From NCBI GenBank assembly GCA_963747765.1, contig CAVVGH010000007.1, forward strand, positions 372,001 to 436,000: 64,000 bases of DNA, given 5' to 3'. Shown here piece after piece: positions 50,728 through 59,735 of the stretch. Source of the stretch: VRUE01 sp963747765. Lineage in GTDB: Bacteria; Actinomycetota; Thermoleophilia; Solirubrobacterales; 70-9. The first letter of the stretch is position 1. Each line of letters begins with the position of its first letter. The notes beneath the pieces were generated by a model. The model made no database searches. It saw only the letters and a list, made by a program, of their open reading frames with translations, and was not told the origin of the DNA. The translations under genes and the position numbers were made by a program.

Positions 50728-52145
50728 GGCCGTCGGTGGATCGCACCGACTCGAGTCCCAATTCGCTTCGAACCGGTTGGCGGCGGGTCGTCGTCGATCA
50801 GCGCGGCGACCTGCTGATCGACGCGGTTGTGGGAACGGTTCTCCTGGGGCTGGCAGCGGCGCTCATCGGGCCGCTCTTCAACGCAACCGGAGTCGCTCGC
50901 GAAGTGGGTCAGAAGCAGGCGCAGGCCGCGAGCCTGGCCAGCACGATCCTCGAAGACACGCAGGCGGTCTCGTTTTCCAGCGTCACCTCGACCGACCTGG
51001 CGACAACTCTCGCCGAATCCAGCTATCCCAATATCGGCACGCCTGCACAGGGGGGGTGGCAGGTAACGCGGGGTGCCACGACCTACAGCGTCAGCCTGGC
51101 GGTCGCGGAAGTCTGGGGCACCAACGGGCACGAGCGCAGGGTGACCGTGTCGGTGAGCTGGCCCGGAGGAGGGCAACTCACTCGCTCAGCAACCGTGACC
51201 GACAGCCTGACGAGCGCGCCTCCCGCCAAGCCGGAGGCCGGCTCGTGGATCTCCGAATTCTTCTTCAGCTCCAGCCATGGGTCGTTCATGATCGCCGCCG
51301 GCCCCGACGGCAACCTCTGGTTCACAGAGCCGAGCGCCAACAAGATCGGCAAGATCACCACCGAGGGGAAAATCACCGAGTACGCGATCCCGACCGCATA
51401 CAGCAGCCCGGGGGGCATCACCGGCGGCCCCGACGGCAACGTCTGGTTCACGGAGTCGAGCGCCAACAAGATCGCCAGGATCACGCCGGCGGGAGCGATC
51501 ACCGAGTTCCCGCTCAGCTCGGGGTCTGCCCATCAGCCGATCGGGATCACCTCCGGCCCTGACGGCAGGCTCTGGTTCGCGGAGTACGCCGCCAACAAGA
51601 TCGGCAGGATCACGACCGCGGGGGCGATCACCGAGTTCGCGCTGCCAACCACGGGCACCGGCATTCAGCAGATCACCCGGGGCCCTGACGGCAGGCTCTG
51701 GTTCACCGAGTGGTTTGCCGGCAAGGTCGGCAAGATCACGACCAGCGGATCGATCGTCGAGTACACACTTCCCTCCGACCTCTACAGGTATCCCCTCGGC
51801 ATAACCTCCGGCCCCGACGGCAACCTCTGGTTCGTCGAGTGGGGCCCGGCCAACAAAATCGCCAAGATCACCACCTCTGGGCAGCTCACCGAGTACCCGA
51901 TCCCCACCGAATCCCCGAACGAATACCCATATCCCTACGGGATCGCAGCCGGCGCCGACGGCAACCTCTGGTTCACCCTGCAGGGGGGAAACAGGATCGG
52001 TCGCATCACCACCGCGGGGGCGATCACCCAGTACAAGGCCTCGACCGCCAGCGGTCCCACCGGCATCGCGGCCGGACCCGACGGCAACCTCTGGTTCACC
52101 GAGTACTACACCGGCAGGATCGGAAGGATCAGCAGTGGGGCGTAG
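50724..52145 (+). CDS. Minor pilin-like protein with Vgb-type seven-blade propeller (copy 1)
   Basis: 473 residues from ATG 50724, overlapping the previous stop. Prepilin-like N-terminus: VVDQRG then DLLIDAVVGTVLLGLAAALI, with Asp at mature position 5. After about 170 residues, a beta-propeller of seven blades each bearing G-P/A-D-G-x-x-W-F (GPDGNLWFTEPSANKIGKI, GPDGRLWFAEYAANKIGRI and so on), as in virginiamycin B lyase-like (Vgb/streptogramin lyase) domains. It probably displays the propeller at or near the pilus tip. The propeller DNA is repeated in the next gene. Confidence 0.87.
   Translation: MRPSVDRTDSSPNSLRTGWRRVVVDQRGDLLIDAVVGTVLLGLAAALIGPLFNATGVAREVGQKQAQAASLASTILEDTQAVSFSSVTSTDLATTLAESSYPNIGTPAQGGWQVTRGATTYSVSLAVAEVWGTNGHERRVTVSVSWPGGGQLTRSATVTDSLTSAPPAKPEAGSWISEFFFSSSHGSFMIAAGPDGNLWFTEPSANKIGKITTEGKITEYAIPTAYSSPGGITGGPDGNVWFTESSANKIARITPAGAITEFPLSSGSAHQPIGITSGPDGRLWFAEYAANKIGRITTAGAITEFALPTTGTGIQQITRGPDGRLWFTEWFAGKVGKITTSGSIVEYTLPSDLYRYPLGITSGPDGNLWFVEWGPANKIAKITTSGQLTEYPIPTESPNEYPYPYGIAAGADGNLWFTLQGGNRIGRITTAGAITQYKASTASGPTGIAAGPDGNLWFTEYYTGRIGRISSGA
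51246..52133 (+). repeat. 888-bp direct repeat encoding the propeller, copy 1
   Basis: Starts tggatctccgaattcttctt and ends ggaaggatcagc. The second copy is at 52711-53598, offset 1465 bp. Reading both by eye I found one base difference (accgaatcc versus accgaaccc, Ser versus Pro). Confidence 0.95.
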
Positions 52146-53610
52146 GGCACCACAGCGGTCCGCGCCGGCGAGCCGGGCGCTCGGGAATGGCCACGAGAGC
52201 GGCTCGGTGATTCTTGCTGCGGTGGTCCTGCTGGCGACGGTGCTCGCCGTTGCCGCGGCGACCGTTCCGCTGCTGGCCGCGAGCGGGGAGCAGATGGCCT
52301 GGGGACGGCAGCGCGTCGGGGCGCAGGCCCTGGTCGACGGGCTGGCCGGCGCCGAGGCGGCCGTGGTGCGCGCCGCCTGGCCGAGCTCCGAAGCAAAGGC
52401 GTACACGACCACCTGCAGCAGCGAATCGTCAGGGGGATCTCAGTGCCCGTCCGCCTTCACATCCCTCATCCTGAGGTGGACTCTCCTGTCGGCCGGCGAT
52501 CGAGCGACCGCGACGTGGCGGGTGAGCGTGTACGACGACGCGGCGCCCTACACCTCCGAATGGAACGCCAGCGGAGAGGTGGCGGGACTGCCGCAGTGGG
52601 ACAGCAACGAAGACCACAGGGTTTGGGTCGTCGCCCATGCGACGGTGGGTGGCGTAACGCGCTCGAGGGCATCGCTGGTCACCGCCGAATCGATCAGCGC
52701 GCCATCCGGGTGGATCTCCGAATTCTTCTTCAGCTCCAGCCATGGGTCGTTCATGATCGCCGCCGGCCCCGACGGCAACCTCTGGTTCACAGAGCCGAGC
52801 GCCAACAAGATCGGCAAGATCACCACCGAGGGGAAAATCACCGAGTACGCGATCCCGACCGCATACAGCAGCCCGGGGGGCATCACCGGCGGCCCCGACG
52901 GCAACGTCTGGTTCACGGAGTCGAGCGCCAACAAGATCGCCAGGATCACGCCGGCGGGAGCGATCACCGAGTTCCCGCTCAGCTCGGGGTCTGCCCATCA
53001 GCCGATCGGGATCACCTCCGGCCCTGACGGCAGGCTCTGGTTCGCGGAGTACGCCGCCAACAAGATCGGCAGGATCACGACCGCGGGGGCGATCACCGAG
53101 TTCGCGCTGCCAACCACGGGCACCGGCATTCAGCAGATCACCCGGGGCCCTGACGGCAGGCTCTGGTTCACCGAGTGGTTTGCCGGCAAGGTCGGCAAGA
53201 TCACGACCAGCGGATCGATCGTCGAGTACACACTTCCCTCCGACCTCTACAGGTATCCCCTCGGCATAACCTCCGGCCCCGACGGCAACCTCTGGTTCGT
53301 CGAGTGGGGCCCGGCCAACAAAATCGCCAAGATCACCACCTCTGGGCAGCTCACCGAGTACCCGATCCCCACCGAACCCCCGAACGAATACCCATATCCC
53401 TACGGGATCGCAGCCGGCGCCGACGGCAACCTCTGGTTCACCCTGCAGGGGGGAAACAGGATCGGTCGCATCACCACCGCGGGGGCGATCACCCAGTACA
53501 AGGCCTCGACCGCCAGCGGTCCCACCGGCATCGCGGCCGGACCCGACGGCAACCTCTGGTTCACCGAGTACTACACCGGCAGGATCGGAAGGATCAGCCC
53601 CGGTGAATAG
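52135..53610 (+). CDS. Minor pilin-like protein with Vgb-type seven-blade propeller (copy 2)
   Basis: 491 residues, GTG at 52135 overlapping the previous stop by 11 nt. The N-terminus is unrelated to that of copy 1: HESGSVILAAVVLLATVLAV, a PilX-like single-helix pilin start, followed by about 150 residues (AYTTTCSSESSGGSQC). From residue about 193 the protein is the same propeller as in the preceding gene. Two different pilin stems therefore carry one identical head. Confidence 0.87.
   Translation: MGRRAPQRSAPASRALGNGHESGSVILAAVVLLATVLAVAAATVPLLAASGEQMAWGRQRVGAQALVDGLAGAEAAVVRAAWPSSEAKAYTTTCSSESSGGSQCPSAFTSLILRWTLLSAGDRATATWRVSVYDDAAPYTSEWNASGEVAGLPQWDSNEDHRVWVVAHATVGGVTRSRASLVTAESISAPSGWISEFFFSSSHGSFMIAAGPDGNLWFTEPSANKIGKITTEGKITEYAIPTAYSSPGGITGGPDGNVWFTESSANKIARITPAGAITEFPLSSGSAHQPIGITSGPDGRLWFAEYAANKIGRITTAGAITEFALPTTGTGIQQITRGPDGRLWFTEWFAGKVGKITTSGSIVEYTLPSDLYRYPLGITSGPDGNLWFVEWGPANKIAKITTSGQLTEYPIPTEPPNEYPYPYGIAAGADGNLWFTLQGGNRIGRITTAGAITQYKASTASGPTGIAAGPDGNLWFTEYYTGRIGRISPGE
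52711..53598 (+). repeat. 888-bp direct repeat encoding the propeller, copy 2
   Basis: Second copy of 51246-52133, same orientation. Sequence on both outer sides is unrelated, so the repeat ends coincide with the propeller domain and a few codons around it. Confidence 0.95.
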
Positions 53611-54283
53611 GTGGAGTCCGATGTGGCTGAGAGCACGGGTCCTCGCCGTGGCGCGACGCGCAGTGCGCGATCAGCGTGGAATCACCCTCGTCTCCCAGAT
53701 CGCCGGCCTCGTCGTGGGGGTTGCGGTCCTGGGCACCGTGACGACCGTCTTCGACGCGGTCGGGGGTGTGTCGCGGAACACCGAATCCAGGACCGTGGCC
53801 GTGCAGCGAGCCCAGAACGCAATCGACCTGATCACCAATACGCTCACGGACGCCGTCAAGGGGAGTTGGTCGCCGGTGATCGGCACCGCCAAGATGGTCG
53901 AGGCGCAGGTCCCCGAGGATGGCGGGGGACTGCGGGTGGTGCGGTTCTGCCTGCAAACCGGCGGCGAAAACGGGGGCGTTCTCTATCAGCAGATGGTGTA
54001 CGAGGCGACCATTGACTCCAGTCCGAACATCTTCGAGGGGTTCTTTGCCGGCTGCCCCGATCCAGAATGGACCTACAACGGGGAACCCTCCGCGATCGTG
54101 ATCGCCGATCGAATCACCAACTACGAGGAATCGCCGACGCATCGGATCTTCACGTACCGGTCCGCTCCGAGCGGCGGCCGGCAGAGCCTCGCCATCGATC
54201 TCTTCGTCAAGCCCCCGGATGCGCTGCAGGCCACCGAGCTGACCGGCTCTGTGACGCCCCGCCTCCAACTCGGGCCACAATGA
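53603..54283 (+). CDS. Minor pilin-like protein (PilW-like)
   Basis: 226 residues, GTG overlapping the previous stop by 8 nt. Prepilin-type start VRDQRG then ITLVSQIAGLVVGVAVLGTV. The globular region has two cysteines (RFCLQTGGENGG and FFAGCPDPEW). Last gene of the pilus operon, with a strong terminator 50 bp downstream. Confidence 0.82.
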   Translation: MNRWSPMWLRARVLAVARRAVRDQRGITLVSQIAGLVVGVAVLGTVTTVFDAVGGVSRNTESRTVAVQRAQNAIDLITNTLTDAVKGSWSPVIGTAKMVEAQVPEDGGGLRVVRFCLQTGGENGGVLYQQMVYEATIDSSPNIFEGFFAGCPDPEWTYNGEPSAIVIADRITNYEESPTHRIFTYRSAPSGGRQSLAIDLFVKPPDALQATELTGSVTPRLQLGPQ

Positions 54284-54333
54284 GTGGGTCCTGGCGCTGG
54301 GAGAGACCGCGGGCCCGCCGCCGGGCCTGGAAC

Positions 54334-54366
54334 GGAAAAGGGCCCCGTTCGGGGCCCTTTGTTTCC
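54334..54366 (+). terminator. Rho-independent terminator of the pilus operon
   Basis: A perfect 10-bp stem aaagggcccc / ggggcccttt with loop gttc (54337-54360), extended by flanking cgga / tttccg. Probably works on both strands. Confidence 0.9.
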
Positions 54367-54620
54367 GAAGGACGTACCACCAGATAGATCAGGTCGCTGG
54401 CTCGTCAGTCCTCAAGCTTGGAAGTCTTAGATACATAGATAAACACTCTGTAAGCGTGAATGTTTCACTTGTTGCATCGGTTCTTGCAGCGGCGAACTTG
54501 AGCCTCGCCCGCGTTTGCGCTCCGTCGCTGCAGGGGCTTTGCGGTGTGCGGCGGGACGATCGGGCGGTGGATTGTGCGGCCATCGGATCGCGCTGTCGCG
54601 CTGCTACATTCAGAGCCCCC

Positions 54621-54693
54621 GGGCGCATAGCTCAGTTGGGAGAGCGCCGCCTCGACAAGGCGGAGGTCACTGGTTCGAGCCCAGTTGTGCCCA
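54621..54693 (+). tRNA. tRNA-Val (anticodon GAC)
   Basis: Acceptor gggcgca / tgtgccc (one G-U), D arm gctc / gagc, anticodon stem ccgcc / ggcgg around tcgacaa (anticodon GAC), T arm actgg / ccagt around ttcgagc, discriminator A. A tacatt box lies 10 nt upstream. CCA is not encoded. Confidence 0.96.
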
Positions 54694-54745
54694 TTTTCTG
54701 GTCCGTGGTTGCCGATCGCGGGTGGTGGTCTAGGCTCGCCGCCTT

Positions 54746-56599
54746 GTGATCGGGACCTATGCAGCCGTGCTGGCGGTGTGCGCGGCGTCGCTCGCAATCG
54801 GACAGGCGGCGATCGCCTTGCTTGGAGTGCGACGCTGGTCCTGGCTTGCGCCGGTCGTCGGCCTGGCTTTGCTCTTAGCCATCTGCTGGGGGACCGTCCG
54901 TCTGCCGGGCCACGGAACCGCCGCGGCCGTCGCGGTCCTGGTCGTGGCGCTTGTCGCGGCGATCTTCCTCAGGGGCCGGGTCGAGGGGGTGGGGGAGGCG
55001 CTGCGGATCGGCGCGCCGGTGGCGCTCCTCGCGCTCGCCGCCGCCTCGCTTCCGTTCATCGCCGAAGGTCACTTCGGCATTCTCGGCACGGGGTTCAACC
55101 CCGACATGTCCCAGCACCTGCTGGCGGGCGAGCGCCTCTCGCAGGGGACCAGCTCGCAGCTGTCGCACGACGGCTACCCGCTGGGCCCGCATGCCGTCGT
55201 CGTTGCGCTGAACAAGGGGCTCGGCATCGGCTTGGTCCAGGGGTTCGACGGCCTCACGATGGTCGTCGCGGTCCTGGCATCGCTCACGGCGCTGGCGATG
55301 CTTGCCGACCTGCCGGCGGTGCGACGAACCGCAGCCGCCCTGCTCGTCGGCCTTCCCTACCTGGTCGCTTCCTACTTTGCCCAGGGGGCTTTCAAGGAGA
55401 CCCTCCAGGCGCTGCTCGTCCTTGCCTTCGCACTTGCCCTGCGCGAAGCGTCCCGCAACCCGGACTGGCGCACGCTGCCGCTCCGCTTTGTCCCCGCGGC
55501 TGTCCTCGCCATCGGCAGCGTCTACGCCTACAGCTTTCCCGGCCTGGTCTGGCTGACTGGCACCGCGGTCGTCTGGATGGCCGTGGAGCTGATCCCGCGT
55601 CGCACCGCTGTGGACGATGGTCCGGTGGGGGCTGTGGCGGCGGGGCCGGCGCTCCTCGCCCTTGTCGTCTTCCTCGTCGGCGCCCTCCCTGAGCTGGGGC
55701 GGATGGTCGACTTCAGCGGCTTTGAGACCTTCGCCCCCAACGGCCCCGGTCTCGGCAATCTCTTCGGCCAGGTATCGCCGCTGGAGGCGCTGGGAGTCTG
55801 GCCGTCGGGGGACTTCCGCGTCGCACCGGGCGATGGAGCGGTGCCCGCGCTTGCCTTCTACCTTGGGGGCGCATTTGCCCTTGCGCTCCTCGTCCACGGG
55901 CTGATTCGGTGCTGGCGTCACCGCGAGATCGCGATGGTTGCCGGCCTGCTCGTGGGCCTAGGCGTCTACGCCGCAACCCGCATCGGTGGGACGCCATACA
56001 CGGCCGCCAAGGCGCTCGTCATGATCGCCCCGCTCGCAACCCTGGTCATTCTGTGGACGACGCTGGGCGGCTCGGCGTCCGCGAGGGGCGCTCTGCTCGG
56101 AGCGGATGGCTTGTCCGGGCGAGGCGCAAGGCGGTTCCGCGGAACCGCCTTGCTGGGCGTCGCGGGCGCCGCCTACCTGCTTGCGGCGGGTGGTTGCTCG
56201 CTGCTCGCCCTTGCCAATGCGCCGGTCGGTCCGACGTCCTACTCGCCAGCGCTGACCGAGTTGCGCCCGTTGGTTGCGTCCGGGTCGACGCTGGTGTTGG
56301 CGCCGAAGCGGTTGCTCGACAGGGAACATGGTTCTCCCTACATCGCCTGGGAGCTACGCGGCGGCCGGGTCTGCATCGAACCCAAGCGGGCGAGCGGCAG
56401 GGTGCTCTCAGCGGGGATCCGCTTTGTGGTGACGGCAAGCTCGGGCTCGATCGCTGCTGCCGGTCCGCCGTTCCCCGGCCTGCAACTGCTTCGCCGGGCG
56501 GGCCCCTACACGCTCTGGGAACGCCCCGGAGTCCTCGGAGGACCGAGTCCCTGCCCACTGGTGGAGGTTCGTCAAGCCCGCCAGGCCCCCAAACGCTGA
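54746..56599 (+). CDS. Polytopic membrane protein, possibly GT-C-like
   Basis: 617 residues from GTG 54746, with about 12-13 transmembrane helices (for example VLAVCAASLAIGQAAIALLG, AAVAVLVVALVAAIFL, MVAGLLVGLGVYAAT). Between early helices there is an extracytoplasmic loop with FNPDMSQHLLAGERLSQG, whose Asp is where GT-C glycosyltransferases have catalytic acids. The C-terminal domain of about 100 residues is soluble. A role in envelope glycan assembly is possible, but I see no certain family signature. Confidence 0.7.
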   Translation: MIGTYAAVLAVCAASLAIGQAAIALLGVRRWSWLAPVVGLALLLAICWGTVRLPGHGTAAAVAVLVVALVAAIFLRGRVEGVGEALRIGAPVALLALAAASLPFIAEGHFGILGTGFNPDMSQHLLAGERLSQGTSSQLSHDGYPLGPHAVVVALNKGLGIGLVQGFDGLTMVVAVLASLTALAMLADLPAVRRTAAALLVGLPYLVASYFAQGAFKETLQALLVLAFALALREASRNPDWRTLPLRFVPAAVLAIGSVYAYSFPGLVWLTGTAVVWMAVELIPRRTAVDDGPVGAVAAGPALLALVVFLVGALPELGRMVDFSGFETFAPNGPGLGNLFGQVSPLEALGVWPSGDFRVAPGDGAVPALAFYLGGAFALALLVHGLIRCWRHREIAMVAGLLVGLGVYAATRIGGTPYTAAKALVMIAPLATLVILWTTLGGSASARGALLGADGLSGRGARRFRGTALLGVAGAAYLLAAGGCSLLALANAPVGPTSYSPALTELRPLVASGSTLVLAPKRLLDREHGSPYIAWELRGGRVCIEPKRASGRVLSAGIRFVVTASSGSIAAAGPPFPGLQLLRRAGPYTLWERPGVLGGPSPCPLVEVRQARQAPKR

Positions 56600-56640
56600 C
56601 CGCGTCGCGCCTTGTGGCGCCCACCGCCACAAAAGGCGAA

Positions 56641-56740
56641 GGCACTGACGATCCCACGAAGGGACTGACCATCGCGCGAACGCACTGACGACCGCGCGAA
56701 CGCACTAACGATCGCACGAACGCACTGACCATCGCGCGCG
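56641..56740 (+). repeat. Five tandem 20-bp repeats upstream of thrS
   Basis: Units start at 56641, 56661, 56681, 56701 and 56721, consensus cgcactgacgatcgcgcgaa. They are intergenic, between the membrane protein and thrS. Confidence 0.9.
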
Positions 56741-56788
56741 GTTCCCTGCGAGGGCCGCACCCGGTGACGCCGTGGGTAGCATGGCCGC

Positions 56789-58720
56789 ATCGAGGCGACG
56801 ACGAAAATCACGGTCTCCCTGCCGGACGGCTCACCGCTTGAGCTGCCCGAAGGTGCCACCGGGGCCGACGCCGCCGCGGCGATCGGTCCTGGCCTTGCCA
56901 AGGCCGCGCTTGCGGTGCGGGTCGACGGTGAGCTGCGCGATCTCGGCCGGCCACTTGCCGACGGTGCAGCCATTGCGATCCTCACCGACCGAGACCCCGA
57001 GGCGCTCGAGCTGATTCGCCACGACGCCGCCCACGTGATGGCGGAGGCCGTCACGGAGCTCTACCCGGGCACGAAGGTGACGATCGGGCCGCCGATCGAG
57101 CGGGGCTTCTACTACGACTTCGAGTTCCCGCCGGACGTCAGGGTCACGGATGCCGACCTCGAGCAAATCGAGACTGCGATGCGCGCGCACATCGAGGCCG
57201 ACGAGGCGTTCGAGCGTCGCGATGTCTCGCCGGAGGAGGCGATCTCGCTCTTCGGCGAACAGGACCAGGGCTACAAGGTCGAGCTGATCGAAGACCTCGT
57301 CCGCGACGAAGGCGTGGAGACCGTCTCCCTGTACCGCAACGGCCCCTTCGAGGACCTCTGCCGCGGCCCGCACGGTCCCTCGACCGCCCGGATCAAGGCG
57401 ATCAAGCTCGACTCGGTGGCCGGCGCCTACTGGCGGGGGGACGAGACGCGGCAGATGCTGACCCGGATCTACGGCACGGCGTTCTTCTCGCGGAAGGATC
57501 TGGAGGAGCACCTGGAGCGGATCGAGCAGGCAAAGGCGCGCGACCACCGCCGCCTCGGCCCCCAACTGGGCCTCTTCATGCTGCGCGAGGAGGCGCCCGG
57601 GATGCCCTTCTGGCTGGCCAACGGCACGACGCTGCTGCGCCTGATCGAGGATGAGGTGCAGGCGCAGTTGCGCAAGCGCGGCTACCGCGAGATCAAGACC
57701 CCTCACGTGATGGACGTGGAGCTCTGGCATCGCTCCGGTCACTGGGAGAACTACCGCGAGAACATGTACTTCACCGAGTCCGGCGAGCGCCAGTACGCGG
57801 TGCGACCGATGAACTGCCCCGGGGCCTGCCTCGTCTTCGGCTCCGAGCGGCACTCCTACCGCGAGCTGCCGCTGCGCCTCGCCGAGTTCGGCCAGGTCTC
57901 GCGCGCCGAGCGGGAGGGGGTCCTGCACGGGCTGCTGCGCGTTCGCGCCTTCACCCAGGACGACGCCCACGTCTACTGCACCGAGGAGCAGATCGCCGAC
58001 GAGGTGGCCGACATCTGCGCGGCGATCGACGAGCTGTACGCGCGCTTTGGCTTCGACGACGTCAGGGTCGAGCTCTCCACCCGCCCCGAGAAGTCGATTG
58101 GCACCGACGAGCAGTGGGAAGCGGCGGAGGCCGCACTCACCGAGGCGCTCGCGCGCCAGGGGCGCGACTACGAGCTGAATCCGGGAGATGGGGCCTTCTA
58201 CGGGCCAAAGATCGACTTCCACGTGACCGATGCACTGGGACGCTCATGGCAATGCGGGACCTGCCAGCTGGACTTCTTCATGCCCGAACGCTTCGACCTC
58301 AGCTACACGGACCCCGAGGACGAGCAGCGCCGACCGGTGATGATCCACCGCGCCCTGCTCGGCTCGATGGAGCGCTTTGCGGGGATCCTGATCGAGCACT
58401 ACGCGGGTCGCTTCCCCACCTGGCTTGCGCCCGTGCAGGCGATCGTGCTTCCGGTCTCCGATCGCCACAACTCCTACGCGGACCGGGTGCTGGGCGAGCT
58501 CCGCGACGCCGGCGTGCGCGTCGAGGTCGACGCCCGCTCGGAGTCCGTGGGCAAGAAGATCCGCGACGCCGAGCTGGGCCGCTACCCCTACATGCTCGTG
58601 GTCGGAGACCGCGAGGAAGAGGCCGGGACGGTGGCCGTGCGCTCCCACGAGGAGGGCGAGCTCGGCGCGATGCCGGCGGCGGAGCTGGCCACTCGCCTGC
58701 GCGGCGAGGGGTCGGGTTGA
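56789..58720 (+). CDS. thrS: Threonyl-tRNA synthetase; start codon unclear
   Basis: About 643 residues. The TGS domain begins KITVSLPDGSPLELPEGATG. The editing/catalytic parts carry RHDAAHVMAEA (HxxxH), DEGVETVSLYRNGPFEDLCR, the zinc-binding MNCPGACLVFGS, then QCGTCQLDFFMPERF and a C-terminal anticodon-binding domain. The family's N-terminus reaches back to about 56789, but there is no ATG, GTG or TTG in this frame between the TAG at 56777 and the GTG at 56915. Either ATC 56789 is used, or one base is missing after the ATG at 56781. Starting at 56915 would delete half the TGS domain. Confidence 0.9.
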   Translation: MEATTKITVSLPDGSPLELPEGATGADAAAAIGPGLAKAALAVRVDGELRDLGRPLADGAAIAILTDRDPEALELIRHDAAHVMAEAVTELYPGTKVTIGPPIERGFYYDFEFPPDVRVTDADLEQIETAMRAHIEADEAFERRDVSPEEAISLFGEQDQGYKVELIEDLVRDEGVETVSLYRNGPFEDLCRGPHGPSTARIKAIKLDSVAGAYWRGDETRQMLTRIYGTAFFSRKDLEEHLERIEQAKARDHRRLGPQLGLFMLREEAPGMPFWLANGTTLLRLIEDEVQAQLRKRGYREIKTPHVMDVELWHRSGHWENYRENMYFTESGERQYAVRPMNCPGACLVFGSERHSYRELPLRLAEFGQVSRAEREGVLHGLLRVRAFTQDDAHVYCTEEQIADEVADICAAIDELYARFGFDDVRVELSTRPEKSIGTDEQWEAAEAALTEALARQGRDYELNPGDGAFYGPKIDFHVTDALGRSWQCGTCQLDFFMPERFDLSYTDPEDEQRRPVMIHRALLGSMERFAGILIEHYAGRFPTWLAPVQAIVLPVSDRHNSYADRVLGELRDAGVRVEVDARSESVGKKIRDAELGRYPYMLVVGDREEEAGTVAVRSHEEGELGAMPAAELATRLRGEGSG

Positions 58721-58748
58721 GGGAAACACGAGCCCCGTCCACGCCTCT

Positions 58749-58779
58749 TTGCCCGGCGACTTGGCAGTGTCTCTATACT
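58749..58779 (+). promoter_or_regulatory. Likely promoter of infC
   Basis: ttgccc (58749-58754) and tatact (58774-58779) with 19-bp spacing lie 105 bp before the infC start, giving infC its own transcript with a leader of about 100 nt. Confidence 0.5.
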
Positions 58780-58883
58780 GCGCGAACTTGACTGCAGGCA
58801 CGCCAAATACCCCACGCCGCTGAGCGTCCCGTGGCCGCGTCCCGATTTCTCGTCCTCTTGAAGCCCCTCGCCGACCTTAGATA

Positions 58884-59729
58884 GTGCCGGTCCCGCGTAG
58901 GTTCGATCGGCGCCCACCAGAGCGCGACACGACACGGATCAACGAGCGGATCCGCGTCCCGAAGGTCCGTTTGATCGGAGCCGACGGCGAGCAGCTCGGA
59001 ATCGTCGCCACGAACGAAGCGCTGAAGCGCGCCCAGGAGGCTGACCTCGACCTGGTCGAGGTCGCCCCCAACTCGAAACCGCCGGTGACGCGACTGCTCG
59101 ACTACTCGAAGTACAAGTACGAGCAGGAGCAGAAGCAAAAGGCGGCGCGCAAGCACCAGCAGCAGGTCAACGTTCGCGAGATCAAGCTGCGTCCGAAGAT
59201 CGCGAACCACGACTACGAGACGAAGAAGGGCCACGTCGAGCGCTTCCTGCGCCAGCAGAACAAGGTGAAGATCACGATCATGTTCCGCGGTCGCGAGCAG
59301 GCGCACCCGGAGCGGGGCAGGGCGTTGCTGCAACGTCTCTTCGAGGACCTCGACGGTCTGGCGGTGATCGAGTCCGCGCCGCTTCAGGAAGGCCGCAACA
59401 TGAGCATGCTGCTGGCGCCGAGCAAAGAGGCCGCGCGGGCCCACCGGGAGGCCAATCCCGACCCCGACCAGGATGCCGACCAGGCGGAGGGCGCGAAAGA
59501 CGCAGAGGGTGCCGAGCAGGCGGAGGGCGCGAAAGAGGCAGAGGGCGCGAAAGAGGCAGAGGGCGCCGAGCAGTCGGAGGGCCCGCAAGACACAGAGGGC
59601 GCCAAGGACGCAGAGGGCGCCAAGGACACAGAGGGTGCCAAGGAGGCAGAGGGCGCCAAACCCGGCGAGGGTGCCAAGGAGGCAGAGGGCGCCCAGGCCG
59701 ACGAGGACGCAAAGGGCGCCGAGGGCTGA
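58884..59729 (+). CDS. infC: Translation initiation factor IF-3 with acidic repeat tail
   Basis: 281 residues, GTG start. Complete IF3 core: RINERIRVPKVRLIGADGEQ, VEVAPNSKPPVTRLLDYSKY, REIKLRPKIANHDYETKKGH and VKITIMFRGREQAHPERGR, ending near residue 180. The last 80-85 residues are a low-complexity acidic tail built on a five-residue unit like AEGAK/DAEGA repeated about 16 times. IF3 normally has 170-200 residues. It blocks premature 50S joining and checks initiation codons. Confidence 0.95.
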   Translation: MPVPRRFDRRPPERDTTRINERIRVPKVRLIGADGEQLGIVATNEALKRAQEADLDLVEVAPNSKPPVTRLLDYSKYKYEQEQKQKAARKHQQQVNVREIKLRPKIANHDYETKKGHVERFLRQQNKVKITIMFRGREQAHPERGRALLQRLFEDLDGLAVIESAPLQEGRNMSMLLAPSKEAARAHREANPDPDQDADQAEGAKDAEGAEQAEGAKEAEGAKEAEGAEQSEGPQDTEGAKDAEGAKDTEGAKEAEGAKPGEGAKEAEGAQADEDAKGAEG

Positions 59730-59735
59730 GGCCCG

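Noticed and set aside
51246..53598. CRISPR-like or satellite repeat
   Set aside because: The repeats are two long coding copies and internal propeller blades; there are no short identical repeats with unique spacers anywhere in the window.
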